Assembly (NCBI RefSeq): GCF_023721935.1
Contig: NC_064807.1
Location: 77,082,001 to 77,146,000, forward strand
Direction of reading: 5' to 3'
Origin: Panthera uncia
Lineage: Eukaryota > Chordata > Mammalia > Carnivora > Felidae
Length of the DNA stretch: 64,000 bases
Part shown: piece by piece, positions 1 to 10,599 of the stretch
Layout: each line of letters opens with the position of its first letter
How positions within the stretch are numbered: position 1 is the stretch's first letter
Made by a program: the position numbers and the translations under genes
The notes under the pieces: model-generated
What the model was told of the DNA's origin: nothing
Seen by the model: only the letters and a program-made list of their open reading frames with translations
The model's database searches: none

Positions 1-438
1 GCCTGGCCAGAGAGGTCATTGATTGCGTTTCCTGCCCTGCCTCCTTCCTCCTGCTCCCAGATTCCCTCTGCACACCTCCCCTCCCTCCCTGCCCATCCCC
101 AGCAACTCGGGCCTCACCATATGCTGCTTTGTTTATGCTGAGAACTGTCTGGGGTGGCGGTTCTGACGCTCTCCGCTCCTACAGCCTATTTTTACCCAAG
201 GTGCAGCTCGCTGCCCGGGGGGGGCGGGCACCAGCAGCCCCAGCTGTGAGGAGCGCAGCCCACCCTCCAAGAGTCCCCGCAACAGTCCCGCTCGGGTCAG
301 CCGGAACGTGTCCCAGCTCTGTAGCCAGAGACCCCATCTCTACTGAGGTTTCCTGCGGTTTGAGAGGGAGAGTTTTGTGCCAAGTGAGGGAATGAGGGAA
401 GAAGGAGAAAAATAGGAAAAAAAAAGACAGAGAAGAAC
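1..438. other. Unassigned sequence
   Basis: No repeat or exon recognised. A pyrimidine-rich run ends in CAG at about 60 and resembles a splice acceptor, but no open frame after it looks like a known protein. Confidence 0.4.
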
Positions 439-1050
439 GTGGAAGGAAGGAAGGAAGGAAGGAAAGGAGGGAGGGAGGGAGGAAGGAAGGGAGGAGGAAA
501 GGGAGGAGGGAAGGAGGGAGGGAGGGAGAGAGAAAGGAAGGAAGGAGGAAAGGGAGGNNNNNNNNNNNNNNNNNNNNNNNNNNNNNNNNNNNNNNNNNNN
601 NNNNNNNNNNNNNNNNNNNNNNNNNNNNNNNNNNNNNNNNNNNNNNNNNNNNNNNNNGAACGAATGAATGGGGAAGGGAGAAGGGAGGAAGAAGGAAGGA
701 GGAAAGGGAGGAGGGAAGGGAGGAAGGAAGGAGGGAGGGAAGGAAGGAAGGAAGGAAGGAAGGAAGGAAGGGAGGGAAGAATGAGGGAAGGGAGAAGGGA
801 GGGAAGAAGGGAGGAAGGAGGGAAGGGAGGAAGGAAGAAAGGAACAGAAGGAGGAAGGGAGGGAGGAAGGAAGGAAAGGAGGCAGCAAAGGAGGATGGGA
901 GGGAGGAAGGAAGGAGGGAAGGAAGGAAGGAGGGAAGGAAGGAAGGAAGTGAGGGAGGGAGGAGGAAGGAAAGGAGGCAGGAAGGGAGGATGGGAGGGAG
1001 GAAGAAAGGAAGGAGGGAGGGAAGGAGAGAGGGAAGAGGGAAGAAGAAAG
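439..1050 (+). repeat. GGAA/GGGA purine-only low-complexity tract
   Basis: About 600 bp in which the + strand is almost purely purine, built of GGAA, GGGA and GAAG units. The assembly gap at 558-657 lies inside it. The complementary strand reads through as Pro/Ser/Leu-rich frames in several phases, which is a composition effect and not a gene. Long GGAA arrays can bind ETS factors and form triplex DNA; that is family knowledge, not seen here. Confidence 0.95.
558..657. other. Assembly gap of 100 N
   Basis: Exactly 100 N bases inside the GGAA tract, a size commonly used as a placeholder for a gap of unknown length. The true array length is therefore unknown. Confidence 0.98.
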
Positions 1051-1099
1051 TGCCCACCATGCCCAAGCTTTATGCTATGTATTTTAAATACATCATCCA

Positions 1100-1205
1100 T
1101 TTATTCTTTCATGTATTGAACAAATATTTATGAGAACTTATGCACCAGCCACTGTGACAAGCACTAGGAGACAGTGATGGATGAAAGTAGACATGGCCTT
1201 GACCT
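1100..1205 (-). repeat. L2 LINE 3'-end fragment
   Basis: Reads as the antisense L2 tail: attcatgtattgaacaaa, then a diverged copy of the 'cacctactatgtgccaggcac' region, then 'gatggatgaa'. Heavily diverged, as expected for this old family. Confidence 0.7.
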
Positions 1206-1383
1206 CGTACTGAGGGAGACCAATTTAATCCTCACAACAAACTGAGGAAGTTTCATATCCCCATTTTACAGATAGGAAAACTGAGGCTCAGAGAAGTTAA
1301 GGCACTGGCCTGAGACACAGCGAGGAAGCTGAGCTGTGAGCCCGGCACTGCCCGACTCCCGGGCTCACAACCATTGCCCCACC
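1206..1383 (-). repeat. MIR SINE
   Basis: Antisense MIR core: CCCATTTTACAGATAGGAAA, CTGAGGCTCAGAGAAGTTAA, then a diverged tRNA-like end. Nearly full length. Confidence 0.85.
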
Positions 1384-2074
1384 CCTCCTCCTGTCCTTAA
1401 AAATGGGAAAGCCCAGCGGCCAGCCACGGACTTGGGCCGTTAGAGCTTTCCAGATCATCTCACTCAACACCTGCATTGCACCAGAGGGTAAACGGAGGAC
1501 CAGAAATGTTGCAGCAGCCCCCAGAAGGAGCAGGGAGAGTGTGTACCATGAAAAAATCCCCAGGTCTGGTCACTTTCTCACTGAATGCACCCCGGTGCAC
1601 CCAGGCCACAACCCACCCTGGCAGAGGGAGCCTATTGGGTTCCGCATGAGAGGTCCTCATACACAGGCCATGGGGAGCCCCGGGGCCCGATAGGACCCAG
1701 GAAATCTGCTGTGGTTCTCTGGAAACCTCTGAGGGGAGGCGGGTGTAGCCAGACATGAATGTCCAGATCTGGGGGCTCTCTGCCTTCAGAGTCTGGGTAT
1801 CCCCGCAGCCTCTTGCTGCCTGGGTCTGTGTTGTCCTTGCTCCAGGAAAGGCAGAGTTGGAAGGCAACCGAGAGCCATCGTGAACATGCCACACACAACC
1901 CCACCTGTTCACAAATCCAAAACCTGGGGCCCACATCAGGGAGGACCCTGCCCACGGTGACGAGGCCGGAAACAGACGTCCAGGCTGCTGCCTGGGTTCC
2001 CTGGCTCTGAGCCCGGCACTCCATCCACAGAGTGGGAGACACTGTCTGGGCCCGTCTCTGGCTCCCTCACATCA
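1384..2074. other. Unassigned sequence with a weak MIR3/L2-like patch
   Basis: The stretch 1440-1520 ('cagatcatctcactcaacacc...') faintly resembles an old MIR3/L2 motif. The rest is unrecognised. Open frames of up to 158 codons on both strands have no recognisable protein content. Confidence 0.35.
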
Positions 2075-2375
2075 GCATGGCTTTATTTTTATTTATCTCC
2101 TTTATTGTGGTCCAGACTCTTTTTTTTTCCCCCGACTACGTGACGGCTAAGAACCCCTCCAAATGGAACCTTCTGAATTCGCTCCGTCTTCTTGCCTGTC
2201 CTTGAATCACCCCGTTCAAAGTGAGCAAACACTTCGCCTGGTTTGCTTGAGCATCCGACTTCCAGGGACAAAATTAAACCTGAAGGGTGAGGTGAGCGCC
2301 GACCTGATTAAACTGTTGTCAAAGCCCTGCCCGGTGCTCTTTCTGACAGAGCCCATGAGTGATGTCCCCGTCCAA
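2075..2375. promoter_or_regulatory. Repeat-free AT-rich block, candidate conserved noncoding element
   Basis: No transposon signature. Contains TTTATTTTTATTTATC, an AAATTAAACCTG motif and CTGATTAAACTG, which look like homeodomain/forkhead-type sites. Function is inferred from composition alone. Confidence 0.25.
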
Positions 2376-2965
2376 TGAACTTCTACGCCACCCCGCTCGT
2401 CTGCCTTAGAATCTTCGGCTGGGTTGGCCTGCCCCTACAACTGGTTGCTTTAGTTCTCAGCCAGCCGCTAGCACTCCAAGAATCACCAGACTTCACCACT
2501 AATGATCCATGGATTTAGACTTGATGGTAACTCAAGGCTTTAAGAGTTTTGGTAAGCAGGGCGGGAGGGACAACTGGTCAACCGCTTTGAATATGCCAAT
2601 TTCTCTGGACCGATATGACCATAGCAGTTGTGTGGCCTGAAGGTCAGGTTCTGATACTCGCTCACATAAAATCACTTAGCTAACTACAAAATCATTCTCA
2701 TCTAGTTGCTAGGAAAGGAATCCCCGAGGAGCTATATGTGTGCAATTGGGTTAGCTTCCTTTGTCGTGTGTGCTTGAGAATTGACAACCATCTTTTCCAT
2801 TGCATGATAATCGGGATTTGGGTAATTCTCATCGTCTACATTTTTTTTTTTTTTTCTCATGAACAAGCCTTCCACGGAGCTTGCTTTGCCAAAGCTCTGA
2901 GCCGTGGTTCAGACAGGCCCAGGTAGGAACTCCGAAAAATCTGGATGCTTATCACAGTGCTTCCC
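2376..2965. other. Unassigned sequence
   Basis: No repeat, exon or regulatory motif recognised apart from a poly-T run near 2840-2855. Confidence 0.4.
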
Positions 2966-3045
2966 ACCTTGCTCTGTGACTCAGGGCAAGTAATTAACCT
3001 CCCCAGGCCTCTCTCAACCAGGAAAAAAGGCATAAATGTAGGTTA
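2966..3045 (+). repeat. MIR fragment
   Basis: 'ctctgtgactcagggcaag' followed by 'taattaacctccccaggcct' matches the MIR core in sense orientation, strongly diverged. Confidence 0.55.
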
Positions 3046-3079
3046 AATTGACCTCTTAAGGCTTTAAATGGTGGAATGA

Positions 3080-3476
3080 AGTCATTCAATCAACCCATCG
3101 AGGAACATATACACTGAACATTTACAGCATGCAAGATCCTTGGAGGGGATATAGAAGGACGTTAGTCACCATTCGTTCATTCATACGAATATCAATATGA
3201 CTAATAGGTCTCCTCAATTTCAATCACTGAGCTAAGCGCTTGAGACCCAGTGAAGAAACCAAGACAGACGTGGTCCCTTTACTCATTGACTTTATATTCT
3301 AGCAAAGGAACTTGATAAGTAACAAGAACACTAATAAATCCAGAACGTAGTTGTGCATGGTAAGACCCTGCAAGGGAAACAGCATTGCGACAGAGGACAC
3401 CGAGGTGACATGATTTAGCATAAGGAGGCTGGGGAGGCCTCTACGAGGAAATAGCGTTTAACCTGAAACTCGGACA
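3080..3476 (-). repeat. L2 LINE 3' fragment(s)
   Basis: Antisense L2 motifs occur twice: 'tcattcaatcaaccc' and 'attcgttcattcatacg'. They are followed by 'actgagctaagcgcttgag', 'gaccttta...attctagcaaag', and the upstream L2 region 'gaggcctctacgagg'. A SINE sits at its downstream edge. Confidence 0.7.
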
Positions 3477-3690
3477 CGCCTGGGTGGTTCAGTCGGTTGA
3501 GCATCCGACTTCGGCTCAGGTCTCGATCTCACAGTTGGTGAGTTCGAGGCCCCCATCAGGCTCACTGCCGTCAGCGCACAGCCCGCTTTGGATCCTCTGT
3601 CCCCCCTTTCCCTGCCCCTCCCCCGCTTGTGCTTTCCCCAAAATGAAACAGAAGTATTTTAAAAATAAATACATAAATAACAATAAACTG
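3477..3690 (+). repeat. Felid tRNA-derived SINE (CAN-SINE)
   Basis: Head CGCCTGGGTGGTTCAGTCGG, pol III B-box-like GTTCGAGGCCCC, a pyrimidine-rich middle, and an AATAAATACATAAATAAC tail. Moderately diverged. Confidence 0.93.
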
Positions 3691-4095
3691 AAACTGGGGA
3701 CCATGCAAAGTTCCAAGCTGCTGGCCGGGAGAAAACCAGGAAATGCTGGGGGCGAGGGTTTCCTTGAATATAGGCAGGAAACGCCCGAAGCCAGAGGCCA
3801 GATGTAACGGGGCGACTCCGGGGACCGTCCGCAGAGCCGCGCGGTTGGAGCTGAGCAAGCTGGAGGGTGACCTAGGCACAGATCTGATCCTCAGGGTGTC
3901 CATTATCTAGCAAAAATAGGCAAGATACATATGAGCAAAGGCGATTTATGGTAAGGTCCTCAAAAAGGGTGAAATCCTGTGAAAGAAACACAGGTGGAGG
4001 GCTGCACCTGCGAGCACCAGGCAGGGCTCAGTCGAGGCCGAGGGAAGAAATGGGGCCGCGTGGCATGGAAGAGGATTGCTCTAGCAGCTACCCCT
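3691..4095. other. Unassigned sequence after the SINE
   Basis: Could be an upstream continuation of the interrupted L2, but similarity is too weak to call. Confidence 0.3.
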
Positions 4096-4460
4096 GGCCC
4101 ATCACGGGCCACCCCGGAAGTCAGTGGTTCAAAACAACCGGTTGTCCGCTCCCAACCCCGAGAATCGTCAGTTTATGCTGAACCCGGTTGGGCAGTTCTT
4201 TTGGTCTTGGCGGTCCGACGGAGTGCGTCTGCCCTCCACCCGTTCCAGCCTGTACGCGTTCTCGCGTCCTTCCACCGTGTTCTTAAGTCAAGGCCAGAGG
4301 GTCGGCGCAAGGAAGCCGGCAGTGCGAGAGACGGAGCGGAAGGGGATAAGGCTTCCTGAGGCCTAAGCTCAGAATCAACCCACTGGCACCTCTGCGGCCT
4401 TTTATGGGCAGAAGCAGCTCCCCAAACCGGCCGAGAGTCAAGCGAGCGGAAATGACGGTC
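4096..4460 (-). mobile_element. MaLR/LTR-like ancient repeat fragment
   Basis: Diverged motifs of the family also seen at 40572 and 41250: 'gtggttcaaaacaacc', 'ggttgggcagttcttttgg', 'gcctgaggcctaagctcag'. Orientation is taken from the AATAAA-bearing copies on the other strand. Family name uncertain. Confidence 0.5.
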
Positions 4461-5504
4461 ACAGGGTGCAAGGACATGGAGTCAAAGAGGCCACTAGCCG
4501 CACCGTCAGTATAATCAACGCATGACGGTGGCTCCACCAGAGGGGTCGAAGTGCCGGTGCTCTGTGACTTGGAGGGAAGTTCCCGCGGTGGGTGATGGGA
4601 GGGAGGGTGGCAGCATGGCGGCCGAGAACACGCTGGACTGGAAGACTGCCAGGAAGGGTGCTGTGGGGAGCCCACCGGTGGAGGAAGCGACGTGAGGCGT
4701 AAGTAGGAGAGGCTTGAGGAACAGGCTGGGCAAGAGGTCTGGGGCTGCCTGCAGATCCCAAGGCGGATGTCGTTGGTGCCTTCTCGGGTAACAGTGCATC
4801 GTGTGACCCACACACAGCTTTCTGCATCCTGGCCACGGGCCCCTTGCTGCAAGCCCTCTCCTGACGCCATGTCCACATGGCGGGCAGCCTATAGTCTAGG
4901 GAAGAGACTCACCAGAAGGTTGTTTTTCCAGCTAGGCCTTGAAAGAGGAGTCGGTTTTAGGCACCAAGTCCGCTCCAGGCCCGTGCGGCGCTATGGCTAA
5001 CACCGCGCTCATTCTCAGACACAGAAAGGACTGAAACATTGAGACCAGAGGAAACAGAGCTTGTGGATACGGCCCAGTTCCTTTATCTTGGCCATTGCGT
5101 ACTTTCCTTAACAGCAGAGCCCGTTTTTAAACATGAAATTTTACATGGAACCCTAGAATGGAGACCAGATGAAAGCAGGTGGTAACCACATGCATTTCCT
5201 CCCTAAGTTCCTGTTGCACAGCACTCACTTTAAAAGCCACCGTTGAAAACGATGAGGCTACTCTGGTAAGACAGTGCCTCAGGAGTTATGGGTAAGAGTT
5301 ACGATCTTAAGACAGCTCGAGCATCTAATACGTTTTGGTATTTTGTTCGGGTTGTGCAGTATTAAGAAGAACCTTCTTTCACACGGGTAAGTGGTGGTAC
5401 TCGCTTACAGAGTTTTACAGGAGTGGAAAATCACTGCCCTGGGATTGAAACAAAACCCGCTACAGGCTTACAGCTTCTAATTAATGACACATTCCCATTT
5501 CAAA
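4461..5504. other. Unassigned sequence
   Basis: No exon, RNA or repeat recognised. A reverse-strand open frame of about 197 codons at 4283-4876 overlaps the LTR-like repeat and has no family features. Confidence 0.4.
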
Positions 5505-5615
5505 GGTATATATGGAAAAAAACCAGTATATATACATATATAATATATGTTATATTATATTATGTTATGTTATATTATATTATATTATGTATATACGTAC
5601 ATATATATGGAAAAA

Positions 5616-5662
<47 letters not shown>

Positions 5663-5696
5663 TAGGTATATACATAAAGGCATATATGTAAAAATA
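5505..5696. repeat. Compound AT microsatellite
   Basis: TATATA, TTATA/TTATG and (AC)n blocks in series, with two copies of ATATATGGAAAAAAAC about 100 bp apart. Confidence 0.9.
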
Positions 5697-5698
5697 TA

Positions 5699-5938
5699 CA
5701 GTAAAATCTTGGTTTGCAAGCATAATTCATTACGGAAACATGCTTGTAATCAAAGCACTTGTATATCAAAGCGAATTTCAAGAACCATTCGCTCAGTTGT
5801 GATCATGTGGCACTCAGCGTCATGTATTACTCGTATCGCAAGGCATCGCTCATTTATCAAGTTAAAATTTAGTAGAAATGTTTGCGTGTCTTGTGGAACA
5901 CTCACAGAACAAGTTACTTGCAATCCAAGGTTTTACTG
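5699..5938. mobile_element. Tc1/mariner-type MITE, 240 bp, apparently full length
   Basis: Left end CAGTAAAATCTTGGTTTGC and the reverse complement of the right end, CAGTAAAACCTTGGATTGC, form terminal inverted repeats. The element is flanked by TA at 5697-5698 and 5939-5940, the target duplication expected for this superfamily. There is no transposase frame, so it is non-autonomous. The surrounding DNA is so TA-rich that the TA duplication alone is weak; the inverted ends are the real evidence. Confidence 0.75.
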
Positions 5939-5942
5939 TATA

Positions 5943-6335
5943 TATTTAGGTAAAATATAAATGTATCCATATAAATATAAATATAAAAAAATATATAATT
6001 ATAATATATGATATATCATATATAATATATAACATATGATATATAACACATGATATATCACATATCACATATGATATGCCATATATCGCATATGATATAC
6101 GATATATCACATATGATATATGATATATCACATATATATCATATATCACATATGATACATCATATATCACATATAATATATCTCATATAATATATGAAAC
6201 ATCATATATAACATATAATATATCACATATTATATACGATATATATGATATATCGTATATAATATGTGATATGTGATATATCATATATGATATACCATAT
6301 ATCGTATATGATGCATCATGTATAATATATATATA
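5943..6335. repeat. Palindrome-rich TATA/CATATG satellite-like tract
   Basis: About 390 bp made almost only of GATATATCA, CATATGATA and ATATAACATA units. The units are self-complementary, so the tract can fold into many nested hairpins or a cruciform. It ends in ATATATATAATTG and a short (CA)n. Confidence 0.92.
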
Positions 6336-6499
6336 ATTGCACGCACACACACAAAAACTGTGGGAGTAAGCTCATTCCATGTATTTCAAAGTCTACGTAC
6401 ATAGACTATATATGTGTCTATACAAAATAAGCTAACTCTTTAGTAGCGATTTTGGCGTGTCAATCAGTGAGATTATTTTTAATTACAGTTTTCTTCTGA

Positions 6500-6580
6500 G
6501 TTTCCACTTCCAATTCCAGTTAGTTACCATACAGTGTTCTATCAGTTCTATTAGTTTCAGGTGTACGACACAGTAATTTA
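6500..6580 (-). mobile_element. Carnivore L1 3'-end fragment
   Basis: 'ccagttagttaccatacagt', 'attagtttcaggtgtacgac' and 'acagtaattta' match the antisense 3' region of carnivore L1. Very short and truncated. Confidence 0.65.
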
Positions 6581-6804
6581 ATTACAGCTTGTAAAGGAAG
6601 CTTTTAGGGTGACGTGGGCCTTTAGGTAGTCACAGCTGCTCTTCTGCATGTGACGTCCGGTGCCCGTCGCCACCACCCACCCCCTCCCCCGCCACGGGAA
6701 CACAGCTTTGAAAGAACCACGCCCAGAGGATGGAGAAGGTAAAAACACGGGCACGTGTGGTGTTGGGAAAGGATGCATAGAACATGCAGTTTGGGGTCAT
6801 ATGT
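6581..6804. other. Unassigned sequence
   Basis: Nothing recognised; a pyrimidine-rich stretch near 6665-6695. Confidence 0.4.
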
Positions 6805-6950
6805 GCATTCAAGTGCTATGTGTCACCTACTAGCAGTGTGATCTTGGTCACATTCTTTAATCTCTTTGAGCCTCTTTTCCTATCTTTAGTGTTAGTATCA
6901 CAACCGTCATTTCATCCGATTGTTACGGATCCTGCATGAATGTTACTTCC
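6805..6950 (+). repeat. MIR SINE
   Basis: 'agcagtgtgatcttggtcac', then 'tctttgagcctcttttcc' and 'gatcctgcatgaatg' follow the MIR order in sense orientation. Confidence 0.7.
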
Positions 6951-6999
6951 CTTTTCTCAATCCTGTTCAGTCTCTTTGTATATCAGGAGTGAAAGGGAA

Positions 7000-7640
7000 A
7001 ATAGATCTTTGATTAGCTCAAATGTTTCTCTAGATGCCCCCATGTTCTAATAGCATCAGCCTGTCAGGTTGTATCTACAATGTTTGTAATTCAGGTAGCA
7101 AATTGATTTTTGAAAGCACTCTGGGCCTGCTCTGTCCATGTCAGATAAGCTCTAAGCATTAATTATGCACCAATATTGATGTTTTTGTCTGACAAGGTCT
7201 AATGTCACCATATTCAAATCTTGCTGCTTCCTTGTTAGAAAACCCTTCGAAATGTGGCCTTGGAAGAGACAGCACGTGTCACCTGCAATATTTGAGATGT
7301 CCCAGAATTGAAGCCCTCAATTAGAATTAAAGACAATGCCCGTCCTTGTTCTGGACCTCAAAGAGAATGAGCTAGTGTGATTCGTGAAAGCAGCTGGAAG
7401 CATCACATGGAAGGAGGCAGTCAGATCTTCTGGTAAACTGCGCACGGTGGTGATGTGAACAGTTTGAATACATTTGGATTTGTGGCATATACAAGTCGGG
7501 TATTATGGTCTGTATCTGGAAGCCTATCCATTTGCTGATCGGTATGATTGATCATAAACATCCAGCCAGATCTGCCTGACTTCACGGAATCATTAGGAGT
7601 AGTGGGGTCAGCTTATTTTTTTAAAGGAGAATTGTAATCA
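7000..7640. promoter_or_regulatory. Repeat-free AT-rich block, candidate enhancer-like conserved element
   Basis: About 640 bp without a recognisable transposon, unusual in this window. Contains AAGCATTAATTATGCACC (nearly palindromic, homeodomain/POU-like), CCCTCAATTAGAATTAAAG, CAGATAAGC (GATA-like) and an E-box CACGTG at about 7276. Function is inference. Confidence 0.3.
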
Positions 7641-7689
7641 CACAAATGCCAGTGTCTCTAACTTGAACCGAGCTTAAATAAGCCAAAGA

Positions 7690-7815
7690 CGATCTCATTC
7701 ATCCAACACGTAATCATTGCACTCTACCAACCAGCCAGGCACCCTCCAGGCACCGGGAACGCGTAGGCCCAGACAGGCGACGTCCGCTCTTGGGGAGCAT
7801 TTATTCTAATGAAGC
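7690..7815 (-). repeat. L2 LINE 3'-end fragment
   Basis: 'tcattcatccaacacg', 'caggcaccctccaggcaccg' and 'agcatttattctaatg' in antisense L2 order. Confidence 0.65.
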
Positions 7816-8545
7816 ATCTTTTAGACATTCTCCTTCCCAACACTTTGGCTAAGATGCCTTTGCAAGGCAGAGAAAGGCAGCTGAATGAATCTCTTCTATA
7901 AGTTTAGGATTTTTATTAAAATGAAAGAGCTTGCTAATTCCATCTCAAGCAACTCCTAAGAAACATACTCAAGGGTTCTAAATATAATTAATGTTTCTTT
8001 CACATTGAGCCGTACTACGGATGTTTTCGTCATGTCGGAGAAATTGTAGGAGAGCTCTTACAGGGGATCCTTATTCCACTTGCTCTGCATTTTCTGGAAG
8101 GGAATTGGGTAAGACAGTTGTGAGTGTCTATTTGTCCACTAAAGCAAAAATGAAAAGGACCCTCGTTTCTAGTAATGAATAGCTAACTTACGTGATATTA
8201 TGGGTATCAGAAAATGGGAGGCGTGTGTATATTTCACATACCCTAAAATATTTTTCCCTCATTGTCTTCTTTTTTTCTTTCTCCCAACAACGTTTCGAGT
8301 GTGTCTTATCCCAGATACTGTATGAGATTGGGAGGATCAGACACCACGAAACATGGTCTTAACACTTAAGAAAGCACAGAGTCTCGTGTTTAAAAATAAA
8401 GCCTTTGGAAGAAAAAGAAAATTAAAATTCACAATTCTTCTCTTCAAGTGAAATCCATTTAGTGCAGGACCTATGCTCGGTTTCTTCTGGAATTCATGGG
8501 ATGGCCACGGTGCAATGGAAGGAGTAATGAACCGGATATCCAAAG
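7816..8545. other. Unassigned, AT-rich
   Basis: No repeat or exon recognised. Contains AAATATAATTAATG at about 7980. Confidence 0.4.
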
Positions 8546-8549
8546 ATTT

Positions 8550-8730
8550 AATTTTGAGTCTTTTTCTGTGTCACTGGGGAGGACACTGACCCCCCTCTCT
8601 ACCTCAGTCTCCTCATCTGAAGCGAAGGGTTTCACAGAATCAGTTGTGAGAATCATGTAAAATTGTTTATGGGAAATGTGATGAAAGCTATAAAGACCCA
8701 AATAAAAGTGATGGGCCATGATGATTACAA
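8550..8730 (+). repeat. MIR SINE
   Basis: 'ctacctcagtctcctcatct' followed by 'gttgtgagaatcatgtaaaa' matches the MIR core and 3' part. Confidence 0.75.
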
Positions 8731-8834
8731 TTTGTGCTAATTCCTGTAAACGGACACTTTGAGAGATTTGGGAGCAACGGTGACAGTAGTCATAGCTAAC
8801 TGGGATTGTACACTCATTTATTCCCTGCATGTGT

Positions 8835-9026
8835 CAAAGGAATTTATGATTACTAATCAACGCAATATTCAAATTATCCCTAGGGGGTAGGTATTATTCT
8901 CACCCCCATTTTTAAGAAGAGGGCACTCAGGTACAGAGATATCCAATGATTTCTCCAAAGCCACATAGTTCGTGGTAAAGAGACCATATCAGAAGCCAAA
9001 AGTCTGGCTCCAGAGGTCTACTCCAA
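8835..9026 (-). repeat. MIR SINE
   Basis: 'ggtaggtattattctcaccc', 'gagggcactcaggtacagag' and 'gccacatagttcgtgg' read as antisense MIR. Confidence 0.8.
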
Positions 9027-9560
9027 CACACTAAGCACCTACTATGTGCCAAGCACGTCACTGGGTATTGTAGGAGCTATAAAGGTCAATAATCTACAGT
9101 CCCCATCTGAAAGGGTTTGCAGTTTTCTGACATAAACAAACTTGTACTCGATACCATAAGGGTGTTGGGACACGAGGGGAATGGCTCGAGTTGACCGTGC
9201 CATGAACGGAAAGGATAGATGAAGTCAGGGTGTGGTGGTCTAGCGCCTCATGCTAAGAAATTTGACCTTTAGTCTGCAGCCAGGAATGTTCTTGAGCTGG
9301 GGAGTCTGTTCTAGAGAAGCCACGGGTGACTATAAGAACTGTGAATGGGGGAAATGGAGAGGCTGGACAGCAGGAGACGAGTTAGGACACCGTGACTTTG
9401 GACCAAGCCTGATGTACAGGCTCGAGGTGGAGCCCATCCAGTTCTTAGATTTGATCAAATTCTAGAAAGGAAGATGAAATCCAGGCACAAGAACCACTTC
9501 AAAGGGGAAATGAAGATGCAAGGTATCGGCCTAAAGGATCCCCGTCGGAGAAAAAAATAT
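9027..9560 (-). repeat. L2 LINE 3' fragment
   Basis: Begins with the very well kept 'agcacctactatgtgccaag' and continues through the antisense L2 region. Directly abuts the MIR above. Confidence 0.75.
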
Positions 9561-10166
9561 TGAGTGTGGAGACAAGGGATCACCTCCCTTCCCAGGTCAG
9601 AGCCCCCTCTGACTGTCCCCTTTCCAGCCACCGCAGAGTAGGAAGAGAAGCTCTAAGACGAGTCAGAGCCCAAGGCACTGCTTAGGCCACATTTTACTAC
9701 TGACTCTCCAAGACAGGCCTCCTGTTGCACTGGTCGCTTGCACATCCTGCCTCCCACCCAGGCAAGACTTTCCCTTGGGGCAGACCAGTGGCAGATCCAG
9801 CTTCTACGCCCTCCAGAGAACTCTATGAGGCAGGGTGGCTCTCAAGTTCGGGCATCTCTGTCTGTCTGTCTCCTCAGCATGCTGGCCCCAGAGCCAAATC
9901 TGACACGGGTAGAGTGGGAGAATAGGAAGGTTTGGGTGGGCCTCCAGCCTTCGCCATGTGCTCAAATCTAACTTTGATCAGAAAGCCTTTGCTTGGGAAA
10001 GCAGGCTCTCATTTAGTTCATGGTAAAGTCTTATCTTAAGCTCTAGTCTCTTATTTCCCCAAACTTATACCTCCTCTAGTCGGGAGCCTTGACAGAAGGA
10101 GGGCTGAGTAACACAGTAAGTTCTAGGCCTCTATGGGTTAGGCTCTAGCATAATCTTTTTTAAAAA
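9561..10166. other. Unassigned sequence
   Basis: No exon or repeat recognised; open frames of 66-77 codons here show no family resemblance. Confidence 0.4.
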
Positions 10167-10182
10167 ATAAGAAAGAGAGGGG

Positions 10183-10399
10183 AGCCTGGGTGGTTCAGTC
10201 GGTTGGGCATCTGACTTCAGCTCAGGTCATGGTCTCGTGGTTTGCGAGTTCGAGCCCCGGGTCGGGCTCTGTGCTGACAGCTCAGAGCCCAGAGCCTGCT
10301 TTGGATTCTGTGTCTCCCTCGCTCTCTGCCTCTCCCCCACTTGTGCTCTGTCTCTCTCTGTCTCTCAAAAATAAATAAATGTAAAAAAAAATTTTTTTT
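10183..10399 (+). repeat. Felid SINE, full length
   Basis: Head GGAGCCTGGGTGGTTCAGTC, B box GTTCGAGCCCCGGG, middle and AATAAATAAATG tail. Flanked by AAATAAGAAAGAGAGG (10167-10182) and AAATAAGAAACAGAGG (10400-10415), a 16-bp target-site duplication with one mismatch. Confidence 0.95.
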
Positions 10400-10415
10400 A
10401 AATAAGAAACAGAGG

Positions 10416-10530
10416 AGCACCAGGGTGGTTCAGTTGGTTAAATGTCTCTGATTTTGGCTCAGGTCACGATCCCAGGGTGGTGGGATTGAGCCCCATGTTG
10501 GGCTCTGTGCTGAGCGTGGAACCTGCTTAA

Positions 10531-10577
<47 letters not shown>

Positions 10578-10596
10578 AAAAACTAAAAATAAATAC
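10416..10596 (+). repeat. Older CAN-SINE variant
   Basis: Head AGCACCAGGGTGGTTCAGTT and GGGATTGAGCCCC B-box region, lacking the 'cagagcctgga' segment of the modern felid SINE, with a (CT)n of about 34 bp instead. It looks like an older subfamily; the upstream SINE inserted beside it. Confidence 0.85.
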
Positions 10597-10599
10597 AAA

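Noticed and set aside
1..60. Splice acceptor-like pyrimidine tract ending CTCCCAG
   Set aside because: Common by chance; the following frame shows no recognisable exon or donor.
179..1119. Long frames on both strands across the GGAA tract (up to 295 codons)
   Set aside because: They translate to Pro/Ser/Leu or Glu/Gly/Arg low-complexity runs, continue through the N gap, and occur in several phases at once. Composition artefact.
4283..4876. 197-codon reverse-strand open frame
   Set aside because: No domain or codon pattern. It overlaps an old LTR-like repeat and two other reverse frames of similar length.
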